From NCBI GenBank assembly GCA_963971535.1, contig OZ020585.1, positions 23,248,005 through 23,312,004 of the forward strand: a stretch of DNA of 64,000 nt, in the 5' to 3' direction. Source of the DNA: Notolepis coatsorum (lineage: Eukaryota > Chordata > Actinopteri > Aulopiformes > Paralepididae). The notes beneath the pieces are model-generated. The model ran no database searches and was not told the DNA's origin. It saw only the letters and a program-made list of their open reading frames with translations. Shown here piece by piece: positions 20,378-33,401 of the stretch (positions within the stretch are counted from its first letter, which is position 1; each line of letters begins with the position of its first letter). The position numbers and the translations under genes were made by a program.

Positions 20378-21362
20378 TGGACATATCGATCTACCAGAAT
20401 CCGATGACTAATGAAGAAATGCTGCCGGCGATCACATGGCCTGACGGTAGGATACTATTCCCCCAAATTACAGCTGGATTGGACATTGTTTTAAAACCTA
20501 ACGTGATCGATCACTGACATTGGCTACCTGAACGCACACTCTATTGCTAATCAATAATACTAATCGGCGTTCCCCGCCGCCCCCATTTCATCCATAGATG
20601 CTCTGTAATAGTCTGGATGCTACGCAGTTTGTTTTATTTCATTCGTATAATACAGCAGAAATGGCGTTTGATATAACGGCGCCAACGTTTAGCCTATTAT
20701 CTAGCTTCCTGCAGAAAAGCCTAGACGAAAAGCGCGATTTACCTTATATTCACGACGCTATAAAATGACAACCAACCAATGGATTTTTATTTTCTTTAAG
20801 CCATTATAAAGGCACAGTTTATGCACTCAAGTGACAATGAGAATGGACAGATAGCAATACTATAAATGATATATATATCTCTTAGAAAGTACATCGGTTT
20901 TTTTACAATCCTCTGTCCTCTGAGGCCTAAATCGCTGCAAGACTGCGGTCGCCATATTAAGCAGACACTCCAGTGATGTCAGTGAATTTACGGATGTTGT
21001 TGTTAGCTTCATAACAACGCTAGCTAACAGTATCGTCCCCACGAAGACGGTTCAGGTTTTTCCATCAATGAGGAAATGGTTTACTGTAGAGTTTTTAAAA
21101 AGAATTCACAGTTTACCAAAACCTCTCCTAATCACTCATTTCTGAACGGATAATCTTTTTTGGAAATACTATATTTGGATATTGCAACTACTACAGAAAA
21201 ACTTGAGTAACACGTTTTTCTACAACTCAAGTTCAGACCTATGTTACTCTATTTCATTAGCACTAAAAGTGATCTTTATTTATTGTATCAGAAACTTCAG
21301 AATGTTATCTTTCAAAAGAGACGTATGCATATGCCTATAACAAAGAAATACGAGTGGCACAA
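20378..21362. other. No gene recognised
   Basis: Possible remainder of the family O element, grading into unique AT-rich DNA. No convincing coding frame or terminal repeat. Confidence 0.4.
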
Positions 21363-21565
21363 AAGGACAATTTTTCTTCTTTTGTTTTATCTACTTTTTC
21401 TCCCCATTTTTTCTATTTTTCTCCCATCCCAATTTTTGTATTATCCAATTCTTCCCTCCCCTGTCTCGAACGTTGCTAGACCATGCCTCCCACTGGTTGG
21501 CTGCAATGTGGACGAAGCCTTGCATCACGTGTCCCCTCCGCCACTTAGCCGCAAGAAAGGACAAT
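21363..21565 (-). mobile_element. SINE family 1 fragment (5'-truncated)
   Basis: The minus strand carries the family body and tail: TTTTTCTCCCATCCCAATTT on plus is the complement of GGGATGGGAGAAAA, and GCTGCAATGTGGACGAAGCC is shared in reverse with 10285-10305. The tRNA head is missing. Confidence 0.7.
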
Positions 21566-23937
21566 TTTTCTAAGATTATCACAGAGAATGTTGGAAACTC
21601 TAGAATATTATTCTCAGCCATCGACCAGCTACTCAACACTGCCCCCACCCCTCCACAGTCATCTGCATCAAAATGTGAAGAACTAGCATTATTCTTCAAT
21701 AACAAAATAACTTCAATTAGAGCCAGCATTAGTCCTGATACAAACATGGACACCATCAGCAAACCCTGCGAAAAAGTAACCATAGGAAAATGTGCTTGCA
21801 TTACATCAACTGAGCTTTACAAAACTGTCATGGAATGTAACTCCTCCACTTCCTGTATTGACCCTATACCCACAGCATATTTTAAGCGAATATTCGAGAG
21901 TATTGCAAGTCATGTCCTAAATATTATAAATACATCGCTTCTGACAGGTATTTTCCCAGACACATTCAAAACAGCTGTCGTAAGACCCTTACTAAAGAAA
22001 CCCAAACTAGACAGTAATGTACTAACCAACTATAGGCCAATATCCAACCTCCCATTCATCAGCAAGATACCTGACATTTTTTTCTCAATACACAGTACAT
22101 ATCCTAATAAATCGAAAAGTTAGTTAGTCTTTCTGACTATGTATTATAAACTGGTTCAGAACATATATCAAAGGGAGAAAATATTACGTGAGGCTTGGAG
22201 ATCATTCTTCTGAGAAACATGACACCTATTTCGGAGTTCCACAGGGGAGCTGCCTTGGTCCATTATTATTCTCACTATACATGCTGCCACTCGGAGACAT
22301 CATTAAACACAATGTATGTTTCCATAGTTACGCAGATGACACACAATTGTATCAACAATCTCCGCTGAACCAAATGATCACACAGCTATAAACTCCATTT
22401 CCGCCTGTCTCTTAGCAATAAACAAATGGATGACGAACAACTTCCTAAAATTAAATGAGGGCGAAACTGAAATCCTACTAGTCGGTCCTATAACAAAAAG
22501 AGAAATGTTACAGAGCAATATGGGGCAACTTACTCCTTGGATCAAACCCGAAGTTACAAGTCTTGATGTTATAATAGACTCAGACCTAAGCTTTAAATCA
22601 CACATCAACAAAGTGACAAAAACGTTCCCGCGATGGAGAGGCAACGCAGGAATCCTCGCTTGGATCCGACTGTTCTGCGGGGCCGCAAACCTGCGCAGCC
22701 GACCCCGCACAACTGACACATCTGAGGCCCGTGTCGCAAGACACCACCCACCTAGAGAGGCCGTCGGCCAGCCTCTCGCGGCAACAGTATCCAGATGCAC
22801 AGCCGGAGCGCAATGCTGGCGGGGGAACTACCCAAATGTGAAACGCCGGTGGAGGTCAGAATAATCCTCTAGACTCTCCGGTGGTGATGACATTAGCTTT
22901 TCTTTCTCCCGTAAATTAGTGAGATAGGGAGAAACAAAAGACAACGCCAACACAGCTCCTATAACTAACTAACTACTTTAAGCACTAATCTTGAAGCGGT
23001 GCTATACACGGACTTCACGGTGGTGAAAGTAGGGAAGGAGCTGGTAGTATGGCCATGGCCCCGCTTATGTATGAGCGGATGTGGGCGTGGCCAGGCAGGT
23101 GAGGAGCGTACATGTGGTTGAAAGTTTTCATGATAGTATATGATTAAAGGGACAGTTCCAATAGAGCAGAGCGCAAAGCCATAAATGAAATATAACCAAG
23201 AGGAGAGACCACATCTGTCCAGTATTAGCTAACCTACACTGGCTTCCGGTAACATTTAGAATTGATTTCAAGGTCCTCCTTATATACAAAGCACTAAATG
23301 GAACAGGACCAAGCTACATTGCTAATTCTCTAGTCAACTATGTGCCTCCTAGAACATTGCGATCATCTACTACTGGTCTATTGAAGGTTCGAAGCCACAG
23401 TCTAAGGAAAATCGGGGATGCAGCCTTTGCAAACTATGCACCAAAGTTATGGAACACACTACCTATGGACATTAGGGAAGCTAGATCTCTTAATATTTTC
23501 AAAAATAAGCTAAAAACGTACCTCTTCACCATAGCCTTCTAATACACTCCGCTGTTGATTGTACTGTAGCACTATTTTACTCTATCCATTACAATTATTG
23601 CATAATTTTACTATCTATTCTATTCTACTATATTTTTTTATCTATTCTATTCTACAATTGTATTGCACTGCACTATTGCACTATTTTACTCTGTCTATTT
23701 TATCTTACTCTTTTTATTATTGTCTATTTAAAACTGAATCAAACCATAAACTAGGTGGCCTGTTGGGATGTTAGATCCTAATGTGAAAAACTGTGATTTT
23801 ATATGTCTGCACTTTATGTGCTCATTTTAGGTTTTATGTCTTTTTTCTGTTATGAAGCACTTTGAGCTGCAGTTTCTGTATGAAAGGTGCTATACAAATA
23901 AAGTTGATTATTATTATTATTATATTATTATTATAAG
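21566..23937 (+). pseudogene. Non-LTR retrotransposon (LINE), ORF2 remnant
   Basis: Plus-strand frames give a LINE reverse transcriptase in pieces. 21566-22090 carries KCEELALFFNNKITSIRASI, SCIDPIPTAYFKRIFE and the finger motif VVRPLLKKPKLDSNVLTNYR-PISNLPFISKI. Next come [16 protein letters not shown], then [18 protein letters not shown] (motif B) and [10 protein letters not shown] (catalytic YADD), then LKLNEGETEILLVG. The motif A segment expected between ISKI and WFRTYI is missing. A GC-rich insert replaces part of the C-terminal region at about 22620-23190. The end resumes with LHWLPVTFRIDFKVLLIYK and LPMDIREARSLNIFKNKLK (stop ~23540). The 3' end has CTATACAAATAAAGTT then ATT repeats. Jockey-superfamily type; dead. 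Confidence 0.88.
22622..23190. mobile_element. GC-rich insertion in LINE, possibly DIRS-related
   Basis: The LINE frame is interrupted after KVTKT and resumes near 23195. Part of the insert, including TGGTGAAAGTAGGGAAGGAG and GCGGATGTGGGCGTGGCCAG, resembles the right terminal repeat of the DIRS-like element (62560-62640: TGGTGAAAGTGAAGAAGGAG, GCGGATAGGGGTGTGGCCAG). No duplication is visible, and about 200 nt of LINE seems lost at the site. Confidence 0.4.
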
Positions 23938-24009
23938 TATAACGATATGCTTTTCAAAAAAAGTATGCAGTCCTCAAGTTTAGAAATGGCCACTTTTCTG
24001 GGCGCCAGT

Positions 24010-24375
24010 TAAGAGGTTAAAAGAGCAATTCTGATTATTTATCATCTGCCCCGCTAGCCAATGTTAATCACCCATAGCAACCGATCACTGGTTCCAATTT
24101 GACAGTAAATTTGTTTGAATATGACCACCAGTGATGTCATCAGGGACATTGAATCCTTGTGTTGTGTTGTGTAGCTCAATGAAATTATAAAGTAGCAGTC
24201 CCTATAAGACCAGGTGTAATCACTGGTGGCCATATTCAAACAAATGTACTGTCAATAACTGTCAAACTAAATGAATGTGTGCAAAGCGGTTTAGAGTTTT
24301 GTGTGTGTGTGAGATTACATGAAAAAATATGTCTGCATTGTTTTTTTTTGGTAAAGTTCCCTTTTCATAGTGAGC
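24010..24375. mobile_element. TTAA-type MITE with inverted interior, copy 1
   Basis: The interior contains inverted blocks: GTTTGAATATGACCACCAGTG near 24112 and its mirror near 24225-24245. It shares TTTGACAGTTATTGA-like and GTGTGTGAGATTA motifs with 47385-47890. The ends resemble GGTTAAAAGAGCA and TAAAGTTCCC. Superfamily not assigned. Confidence 0.5.
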
Positions 24376-25566
24376 TACGGTAGACCTTCCTCCTATACCG
24401 CTAAGCTGTAGGGTGTCCAGTCGGGCAGGCTGGAAATGTCACTGTCATTTGATGCCCATTCCAAACTGGGAGAGTTTGCAATCGATTAGGTCCTCGCTGA
24501 GAACCCACTCAAACTCAACGGATACAACATTTATCCAATTAAACTTTTCAACAAAAATGGGTGAGCCAATCAGAGCAATGTCTGTTGGTTCCATGAACGA
24601 AACTCCCAGGACTCCTTCAGTTGTCTACTTCAAAGAAACTCAACCTCTTTTACCTTTTGTTCCTCTTCTTGGTGAGGAAGTCTGGTTAGGGCCGGGTGAC
24701 TATTTCTCTATTTTATGTCTCAGGCTGCTCTAAGGATGATGTAATGGTGGTACCATTTCATATGGGAATAAAAAAGTTAACTGTCAAAGTAAACCCTTTT
24801 CAAATGTGAAAGCAGAAATTCAGCAGCCAGCTACAGCCGGATGCAGGTAATTTTCGCAGGCACTGAAAGGCCCCATAATGTCACTTACGTTGCCTTGGAA
24901 CGGTGTGACTGTTGAAGCGGAGGAGCCAAGCTGAGCGCATACATAAGCAATGGACTCTGCGGTGAGAAAGGGTCAAAGGAGACGACAGAGGGCCGCGGTC
25001 TGGAGAGTTCAAATGAAAAAGTCACTGGTGGGTTGAAATGGCTGCTGTTGGCTGGTTTTCCAAAACTGACAGACTATGAAACTAGCTGGATTCGAAAAGG
25101 CAGCTGTGCACGTGTAACGTTCGGCACCTGTCCTCCAACAGCTTCGCAACCACACGCCATCCACTCACCAGTGCCATGTGACCACGTATGTTAAACACCA
25201 CAATCTTATCCATTCTGCCACCTGAAGAAGATCCAATTCAGGTGGCGAAGTGGGACTTAGGAGTGGGTTTCAATCTCGTTCTACATGTAAATTGAAGGCA
25301 TTAGTTGTTTGCGATATAATTTCTGTATTTATTTTTCTTTCTTTCTGTCTAGCGGGTTGTGACATTTACCAATATACAGGGTATGATGTTGTTACAGTGA
25401 CTAGGTTGAGAATTTACCTGTAGGAACCGTGATCAGGGAACATCATCCATTATCAAGTGGTTACCTCCGATCAGATGTTTTGTTGTGAAATAATATTTGA
25501 CCCAAAATGCCCCAAAAATTATAATACTGGCACATCCTACACAACACCACAACAACAACAGCACCT
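24376..25566. other. No gene recognised
   Basis: The longest frame (24413-24733) has no recognisable motif and no flanking support. No terminal repeats are seen. Confidence 0.4.
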
Positions 25567-26020
25567 ATGAGCAGACTCAAGTCCCGCCACCCCTACAACA
25601 AGGTGGCACAAGAGATGCTCCGTTCCACCACTGAGGACCTATCCAGAAATGGATGGCTGGCGGCAGCCTGGAAGAGAGAGTGGGAGAGCGCTGGGCCAAC
25701 CTGTATCCACCACTACATCTGGGATCCAGGAGATGGCGCCACAGGAGACGATCTTCCACGCCGGCAATGGGTTCTGCTGAACCGTTTAAGATCTGGGGTT
25801 GGTCGCTTTAAAGCATCATTAAAGAAGTGGGGCCTGGCAGACAGCGCTGCATGTGAGTGTGGAGATCCTGAGCAGACTGTTGACCACATCCTGACCATCT
25901 GCCCCCTATACAAACCACCCTCGGAAGCCAGCCTCTTTGATGTGGAACCAGAGTTAAGGGCATGGCTACAAGATACGGAGTTGGACCTCTGACGTTACAT
26001 GAAAGAAGAAGAAGATATAT
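25567..26020 (+). pseudogene. LINE ORF C-terminal fragment (CxC...H...C motif)
   Basis: An open frame 25567-25992 ends the RT-linked C-terminal domain of a non-LTR retrotransposon. Motifs are LPRRQWVLLNRLRSGVGRFK and KKWGLADSAACECGDPEQTV followed by DHILTICPLY, a Cys-His knuckle typical of these ends. A short AAGAAGAAG tail follows the stop. The RT core is absent (5' truncation). Confidence 0.8.
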
Positions 26021-26064
26021 ACTTTTCCATTCTCTTTCATAGACACTATCATGAGGGATATCCC

Positions 26065-26590
26065 ATTGCTGATCCATCCACCCACCCATCATCCATCCAC
26101 CCAGGCATTATCCATCCACCCAACCATCATCCATCCACCCACACATCATCTATCCATTCATCCATCCATCCACCCACCCATCATCCATCCATTAATCTAT
26201 ATCCATTAGGGGTGTAACGATGCATCGATTAATCGAAATGCATCGATTCTAATGTGACGATTCAACTGCATCGATTTGAAAATGTTAATAGAACATTTAA
26301 AAATATATATATATTTGTGTATTGTTTTTATTGACCTATTGTCCATTCATGCTGAGTGAATCAGTTCCCCCAGCCACATTTGCGTATTCAATTTTTGCAT
26401 TGAATCGTTGCCTGAATAATCGTAATAGAAATTAATCGTTGTGAGGTTGCATCGTTACACCCCTAATATCCATCCATCCATCCATCCACCCATCATCCAT
26501 CCATCCACCAATCCATTATCCATTCATCCATCCACCCACCCATCATCCATTCATCCATCCAACCCCTCCATCTACCCATCCATCCAGAAT
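26065..26590. repeat. (ATCC)n / (CCAC) microsatellite
   Basis: An imperfect ATCC/CACC array at 26065-26206 and 26466-26590, split by a hAT MITE. The Ser-His-Pro-rich ORFs are artefacts. Confidence 0.95.
26207..26465. mobile_element. hAT MITE (TAGGGGTGTAACGATGCATC)
   Basis: 259 bp with inverted ends TAGGGGTGTAACGATGCA and TGCATCGTTACACCCCTA. ATATCCAT is duplicated at 26199-26206 and 26466-26473. Confidence 0.97.
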
Positions 26591-27291
26591 GCAGAAACTG
26601 TTAGGCTACAACACAAGGCATCCTGGTATCAGCCCACCCCTCTCACACGCTAATCCCATCTGGGCTAGAATTTCAGCCGCGCTCCATGAGCCCCCCCCCC
26701 CCCCCCTCCTCTGTGTGTCTCTATGTGTTGGAGTGTGAAACATGCAGAGTGACACGGAGCGGCTTTCAAGTCCCAGAGTTGGTAAACAGGTGATGGTGTT
26801 TACTGAATACGGGAGGAGCCTGTTGCCGAGCCGGAGGGCTTACGGCTAACGGGATGTGGCAGCCGCGGGCGAACATCTGGGAGGTTTTCAAAAGTCTTGG
26901 ACATTTTCGAAAGCTCTAAAACATTTAAATAAAGAAAAAACAAAGGAAAAGTGCGCCGGCTCACAGTTCCAGTTCCCCTTGATGCCTCTGGAATGATTCC
27001 CCTCTCCGCAGAGTACTGTGAAAATGTGTTCCTTATGTCACTTTGTTTTTATCTCCTGATGAGAAAATAGTCCTATTTGACGTTTTCAGATGAACGTTTT
27101 TAAATCTCATGCAGAGACTTAAATAAAGACGTGACGTTGGAGGGTTTACGCATTGATAGCTAAAAACGGCTGATGTCATGCCCTCTCAGATGCTGCATAC
27201 ATTATTCACACTCCATATCAATGGCAACCAAATGGCAAACATAGTTTTCAGTTTAGAAATGTCAAAATGGACATATACATTATATATATAT
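26591..27291. other. No gene recognised; poly-C tract
   Basis: A poly-C run at 26691-26706 and otherwise unique sequence. It is GC-richer around 26800-26980, but no reading frame or splice structure can be supported. Confidence 0.4.
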
Positions 27292-28779
27292 TAGGGCTGT
27301 CAAAGTTAATGCTTTAACTTTGGAGATTAATTTAAATTATTTAAAGCGTTATTTTTTTTTAATCTAGATTAATCTATGGAGTAAAACAATTTCAACGTTC
27401 TGAACTTTCAGCAGTATCTTTGCTTGTTCTTTTTTTGCATTGACTCATGCACCTTTTTGAAAATCATCTGACATGAAGATGGAACACATTTTTGTGTATT
27501 AGTCTTTGAATCAAAATATACTTTCTTTGTGTTGATTCTACATTAATTCCATGATTTTACTCAAGTAAATATCTGTTACAAGCTTCGGTCTTAAATAGAA
27601 AAATTCGATTTTTAATCTAGATTAATTACAGAAAATTGGGAGATTAATTAGTAAAAAAAAATTTAATCTATTGTCGACTAATCAATCTAAATGAGCCGTA
27701 CTCGACTGCCAACCTCTTAGTCGAATGCAAAGAAATATATATACAGTATAATATTTAATAATAAATGTTTTTTTATCATTCTTCCCAAAAGCAAAGAGGC
27801 CTAGAAGCGTGGCTAACGCTAATGGCGCGCATACTACCAATGAAAACACTGAAGGCACTGAAAGAGGATTTCACCCGTCTAATGAACACACTAGACTAGA
27901 CAAATATCAAGATGTATCCATCAGTGGACCAATTGCATGCTTTCGCAGAGGACAAGGAGCCTTCAGTTGACTCCTTCAGACAACCACTTAACTGTCCGTT
28001 TTGCATCACTTTGGCCTCATTTTTAAGGCGATCCAATGCTTTTATGCCATTTAACCAATACATTGCTTGAAAGCTAAGATTGTCACAGTTCAATTGATAC
28101 CCTACTCAAGGTATTAGGTGCTTGCATAAAATAAATAATTTTAATAATATATATTTGTATTATATATTTTTTTTTATTATTATTTTTTTATTATAAATAA
28201 TGTGTAACTATGTGTAACCTTTCATTAGAGCCAGAGATTGTGACTGTACGTTGAAGCGTTCAAGAGTTATAGCGTTTGGAGACATAGGGTCTCCAAGTGG
28301 CAATTTCTTTTGTATTGCTGGGAATGGGGAGATAAATGTATCTTATGTTCCAGATTTCAATACACTCTGTACCAATCACAAATACCACCAACCTGGTTGT
28401 GTGGTAATAAATGAATCTTGTATCTTGTATTTGGAGACTCCAAGTGGCCATTTAGGAAAAACACATAGACATACCATTAAAAAAAGTTGTGTAAAACACT
28501 CATTTCCTGTGGTATTGTTATCAACTTTGTACCTGTACTATATACGGCTTTAGGCTATCGACCCATTGTGGATTCCAGCTGGAACCTGTAAAAGGCCTCT
28601 GTTTGCAAGATAATTCAAATAGAAGTAAAAAAAAAAAAAAAAAACACAGTCCAAAATGGAATGATGAATGATTATTATTTCTTTTTGCATTCAGGGGGGT
28701 AGCCGACTACCAGTCAACTATCTGCAAATTTCGACCAATCAAAGTTGACTATTCAAATCCTTAGTCGGGGACAGCCCTA
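27292..28779. mobile_element. hAT-like composite MITE (TAGGGCTGTC ends)
   Basis: TAGGGCTGTCAAAGTTAA at the left and GACAGCCCTA at the right, flanked by ATATATAT on both sides within a TA-rich tract. The two subterminal regions differ (GATTAATTTAAAT type versus GTCGACTAATCAA type), so it may be two related MITEs merged. No transposase. Confidence 0.65.
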
Positions 28780-28983
28780 ATATATATATACAATATATAT
28801 ATATAACTCACACAGTTTTAAGGAGGAATTTTAAATCTTTTAATTACCAATAATTTTTAGATGATCTTGTTTATTTTTTTATACTTATTGTAACTGAAAT
28901 TGATGTTCAGTTAGCCCTGGACTCCTTTGTAAATACATTTAATGTATTAGTTGACAAACATGCTCCTTTAAAAAAAGTCTGCA

Positions 28984-29555
28984 TTAACACATTGGGTGCC
29001 ATGCAGTATGCCCATCTTTATCACTCTCTGCCAGTGCTGTAACCCTATGGAGTGGCTCACCTTCTTTGCAGGGCTATCATTTATGATTCCTTGATTGTCA
29101 CTAACGGCTTTCTTTAGTAAGACACCATATGTTGATCGGACAGATTGCAATGAAATAAATGGACAATCGAGCTGGAAATAACGTTAGATTCCTCTTACCT
29201 CTGGCCGATGCGTCTGGAGAAAAAAAATTCCAATTATTTGACGTCGATATGCTAGATCCATTTTCCGCTTGTTTGACGCAATAAACGCCCAAAGCATATT
29301 GATTCTTGCGTCTCGAAAGCAATCCCATGCACTCGAGGTGTGTATATTGATCCACGTTACAAGATGAGTGTAATTCACCCGAAATCCACCAGGCGGCGGT
29401 AGTGAGGCGTTGCAATATCAGACAGGGTCCAGCTGGCTCCCGGAGGCTTCCTGGATGAATTATGAATGCCAATAGCGAATAAAAGTAATAACGATCATAA
29501 AAACGAGTTTACTCGTTGTTGGCACTCAACGCATGGCGGCCAATTAATGTGTTAA
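28984..29555 (-). mobile_element. piggyBac-like element G, inserted in LINE ORF
   Basis: TTAA-CACATTGGGTGCCATGC at the left and GGCCAATTAATGTG-TTAA at the right. It is 572 bp and lacks a transposase. It is an internal-deletion relative of the 2.1 kb element at 38254-40396. The minus-strand ORF (29378-29184) carries module 2: QIIGIFFLQTHRPEVRG, ending at a GGTAAGAGG donor-like site. Confidence 0.85.
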
Positions 29556-31051
29556 AGATAGAGTAATACCCTGGTTTTCTCAGGAATTGTCAACCCTAAT
29601 TAAAGACAGAAATGCTGCATGGTCTCGGGCCAGGCGTTCTGGAGACCCTCAACATTGGCTTTCTTTTAGGCAAATTAGGAACAAATGTACTGCAGTAGTA
29701 AGAAAATCTAAAACTGATTACTATCTGGAGTTGGTTACAAACTCATACTCTAATCCGGCAAAATTTTGGAGTGCGGTGAATGTGAACAAAATAAAATCAT
29801 CTAATTCTTTACCCTCTCATATTAACGTTGAAAACTGTGTGATCTCTGAGCAGAGGGCAATTTATGTTGCCTTTAATAGGCATTTTGCAGAGGCTGGTAA
29901 TTTATTTAATAGGAACTATAATGGACCTTGTCCTGTTGATTCTGATTGTTTGTACCCTGTGGGCGCCACTTCACATTTCTCCTTTCAACCTTTTACACAG
30001 TCAGCTGTATTTGATGCTTTGCAATCAATCGATGCAAAGTGTTCTACAGGTGAGGATAACTTAGAGTATTTTTTTATTAAGTTGGCTGCACCAGTTATCG
30101 CTGAACAGATGACTTATATTTTTAATCTCTATCTCATCAGGTAGATTTCCTCTAGTTTGGAAATCTGCACGGGTGATTCCTTTACATAAGGGAGGTGATA
30201 GGGATAACTTAGATAATTATCATCCTATCTCCAGGTTACCTTGCCTAGCTAAAGTCCTTGAAGGCCTCTTCTAGGCGGCAGTGTGTGAAGTTAGGTCAAG
30301 CACAATCTGAATTCTTGGCCATGACTAAAGGTGTGCCACAAGGTTCAGTTTTGGGTCATGTCCTTTTTACAATTTATATTAATGATATTGTTTCTTCTTT
30401 GTATGGATGTCATGTCCATTTATATGCTGATGACACAATTGTGTACTGTATTGCAGACTCTGTACAGTTGGCCATTGAGAAATTGCAACTTTCCTTTTAT
30501 GCTCTACAGGATGCCCTTACTAGTCTTAAATTGGTTTTTAATGCTAGTTAGACAACGTTTATGTTGTTTTCAAGAGCAAGGAATATTAACTTTGATGATG
30601 TGAGGATATCTACTGTCAGTGGCTCTTGTATAGAGAGAGTCGCTGAGTATAAATATCTTGGCCTGTGGCTTGACGAGAAATTAACATTTAAGTTCCATGT
30701 GGACAATCTTGCCTCTAAACTGCGACTGCAAATTGGTTTCCTGTACAGAAACAGATAAAAATGTTCCTCTATTTAGTTGAAAAAGAATAGTTGAATCAGT
30801 CTTCTTATCAGTTTTGGACTATGGTGATGTAATGTATAGGCATGCTGCGGCATCAACTCTTAAACCTCTGGATTTTGCATATCACTCAGCTATCAGATTT
30901 ATAACTGGTGACAGATATGATACTCACCATTGTATCCTGTATGATAGTATGATAGTAACACTTCCCCCGGTCCTGCGGGACCAGACGGCAACCCTCCTCC
31001 CGGTTCGGCTGGACCAGGTTTCGGACCTTCACAACTCCCCTTCAATACACC

Positions 31052-32212
31052 CAGTGTTGCAGTGGCAAATTGACAGTAGGTCAAACGCTCCACGCGCGTG
31101 CGCGCATGCACCGTTTTTTTTGGCACAGATTTATTTATTTTTTTGCCTTGAAATAGAGAAGCTGAAAAAGGTAGTAGCGTATGAAACTTTTGTATCACAA
31201 ACAGTACTGTATTTGCAAATCTGGTATATGTCATAAATGTATAGATGTAGCAGTACTGTCTATCTGTATGTCGTGTATGTCATATATGTTATGATGAATT
31301 GAAAATGGGGGACCCTGATGTAAACAAGACGAAAGTCTTTCTCTGGTCTGCATCCCCTTAACAATTGTATGTATTTAGCTGTACTGTACCCATTCTGCAA
31401 TCTGTTAATAAAGTTTTCAATCAATCAATCAATCAATCAATCCCGCAGTGCAATACTCCAATTCAGCCATTGGGTGGGACGGTCATGTGACCCAAATCAG
31501 CCAATGGAAGCGAGGGTCCTTAAAGTGTGGGTCCTTAAAGTGTTGCGGTCCTGAGAGTGTTGGTGCTCTCGTCCTGCAGCTGGATACTATTGCCTCACAG
31601 CGCGGCCGTCAGCGCGCGGCCCAGAGAGCGCCGCTGGCTCTGCGGCTCTGCAGCTGCATGCTTCTCCGGGAGTCCGGTTGGATAATGCCATGTAAAAAGT
31701 CGCATGCCTGACATATCGGCATGTAACTCGAGAACCGAGGCACGGATTTTGGCGATCCAGATGGCATTCGAACGGCAACTAATAGCGCTTTATTCGGTAA
31801 TTTATATGTTCGGCGAAAAATGCAGCCCCGAGCCTTCAGATGCTCGCAAAGGGCCGTGAAACTGAAACTGAAACTGAAAAACAGTGAAACCCCGGACATT
31901 TCGATGAATTAATAAACCCCCCCCGGACGCCCCGGACAGGGCGTGAAAAGAGGACATGTCCGGGCAAAAGAGGACGTTTGGTCAGCCTACTCTACCTGTG
32001 CTTTTGTTATGTAAAAACGGTGGCTTTTGTTATGTAAAAACGGTGGCCGCGGCCGAGCCGGTACTTAGTTACAACGAATGGGAACAGCGGATTTTTGTGT
32101 GCGTGACTGCGCGTACACGCGGGAACATTTCCGTGCGCGATTGCGCGTACTTCAGCCTCAGTGAGCGAGGTATAACGCCGTTATACCGAGTTATACCAGC
32201 ACTGCAACACTG
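31052..32212. mobile_element. hAT element (CAGTGTTGCAGTG ends)
   Basis: 1161 bp with termini CAGTGTTGCAGTG and CACTGCAACACTG. The exact duplication AATACACC is at 31044-31051 and 32213-32220. The interior includes a retroposon tail (AATAAAGTTTTCAATCAATC at about 31407-31442) and a GC-rich stretch with alternating CGCGTGCGCGC motifs. No transposase. Confidence 0.93.
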
Positions 32213-32402
32213 AATACACCACTTCACACTACAACATTGCCAACCGGTGGGCTGATCCAGATGTGGCAGATCTGGCATCAGCTCACTCACCTGATTAACA
32301 TTATTTGCTGCCATTTATGTTTGATATATTCGTTGTCTATGTTGTCTTTATTATTTCCACTGTGTTAGACTTGTGTCCCTACTGTCTGTGTTTTGTAAAT
32401 GT

Positions 32403-32662
32403 TTTTTTTTTTTTTTTTTTTTTAACTTTGACCAGTCGGCTGGTTCTTTTAGCGTTTATCGCTTTTTCATCGCATTCATACTTGGTCAAGTTCGACCGAC
32501 AGAAGCAGGCTGAAAGGGTTCAGATGGGGGGGAAGACACTCTGGGAAAGGCACGGCTGCCGTCCGGGATTCGAACGCGCTCAGCCCCAGATCCGTGACGA
32601 GCACGGTTGTCCACGGCGCTGAAATAGCACTCGCGGTACGTGGTGAGCTACTGGAGCTCCCC
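32403..32662 (-). mobile_element. tRNA-derived SINE, family 2
   Basis: Poly-T at 32403-32423 is the minus-strand poly-A. The head on the minus strand is AGCTCCAGTAGCTCACCACG, with B box GCGTTCGAATCCCGG. The duplication TTGTAAATGT is at 32393-32402 and 32663-32672. Confidence 0.85.
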
Positions 32663-32949
32663 TTGTAAATGTGTTTTAGTCTCGTATGTCTCAGTTTGTA
32701 CAATTGTTATTGTTTTCCCCTGTGTGCTCTGTATTCTGTTAGTTCTGTCTACCACACCTGTGTTCTGTTAGTAATTACCCTCTGTCTCTAATTAGTGTTT
32801 GTATTTAGGTGTTCTGGGCCAGCATACACTTGCTGGTTCATTGTTTCATGTTACCTGTGTGTCAGTCGTGTTTCCTTGTTTTCTGTTTTGAGTAAACCTT
32901 GTTATCGTCACAACGCTGTCTCCTGCCTCCTGTTAATTATATCTCCGTT

Positions 32950-33288
32950 GGCGGTCAGGTGGCGTAGCGGAGATTGTGCTCGTCACCAATGCAAGAGGCT
33001 GCGGTCTCGACTCCCGGAGAGTCAGTATTGCCTTGGCTTGGGCTGATCGCTATACTAACTCGTTTGGCTGAGTTAGGGGGAGGGAAGCCGTGGGTGGGTC
33101 CTGGGCGTTGTGGACAGCGACCCCATACAGTTCGGTCGGGGCGCCTGCACAGCGAGGGTAGGATCTGGAGAGAGGTAGTGCGACCTTCCACACGTTACAC
33201 TCCCAGTGAGAATCAGGCTGGCTGCCGGCTGGCTGCACATGCGTCGGAGGAAAGCATGTGACAGTCTCCGGCCTCTTGGACCAACAGT

Positions 33289-33319
<31 letters not shown>

Positions 33320-33401
33320 GCAACAACCAGGAAGGGGGTTGGGAATTGGCATAACAGGAAAAATCTGAAAAAGGAGGGGGGAAAAGATAATAATTTTTTT
33401 T
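32950..33401 (+). mobile_element. tRNA-derived SINE, family 1 (full length)
   Basis: GGCGGTCAGGTGGCGTAGCG head, a long body with CAGTTCGGTCGGGGCGCCTG, a ~30-nt poly-G (about 33289-33318), and an A-rich end. The duplication TTAATTAnnTCTCCGTT is at 32933-32949 and 33402-33418. Confidence 0.85.
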
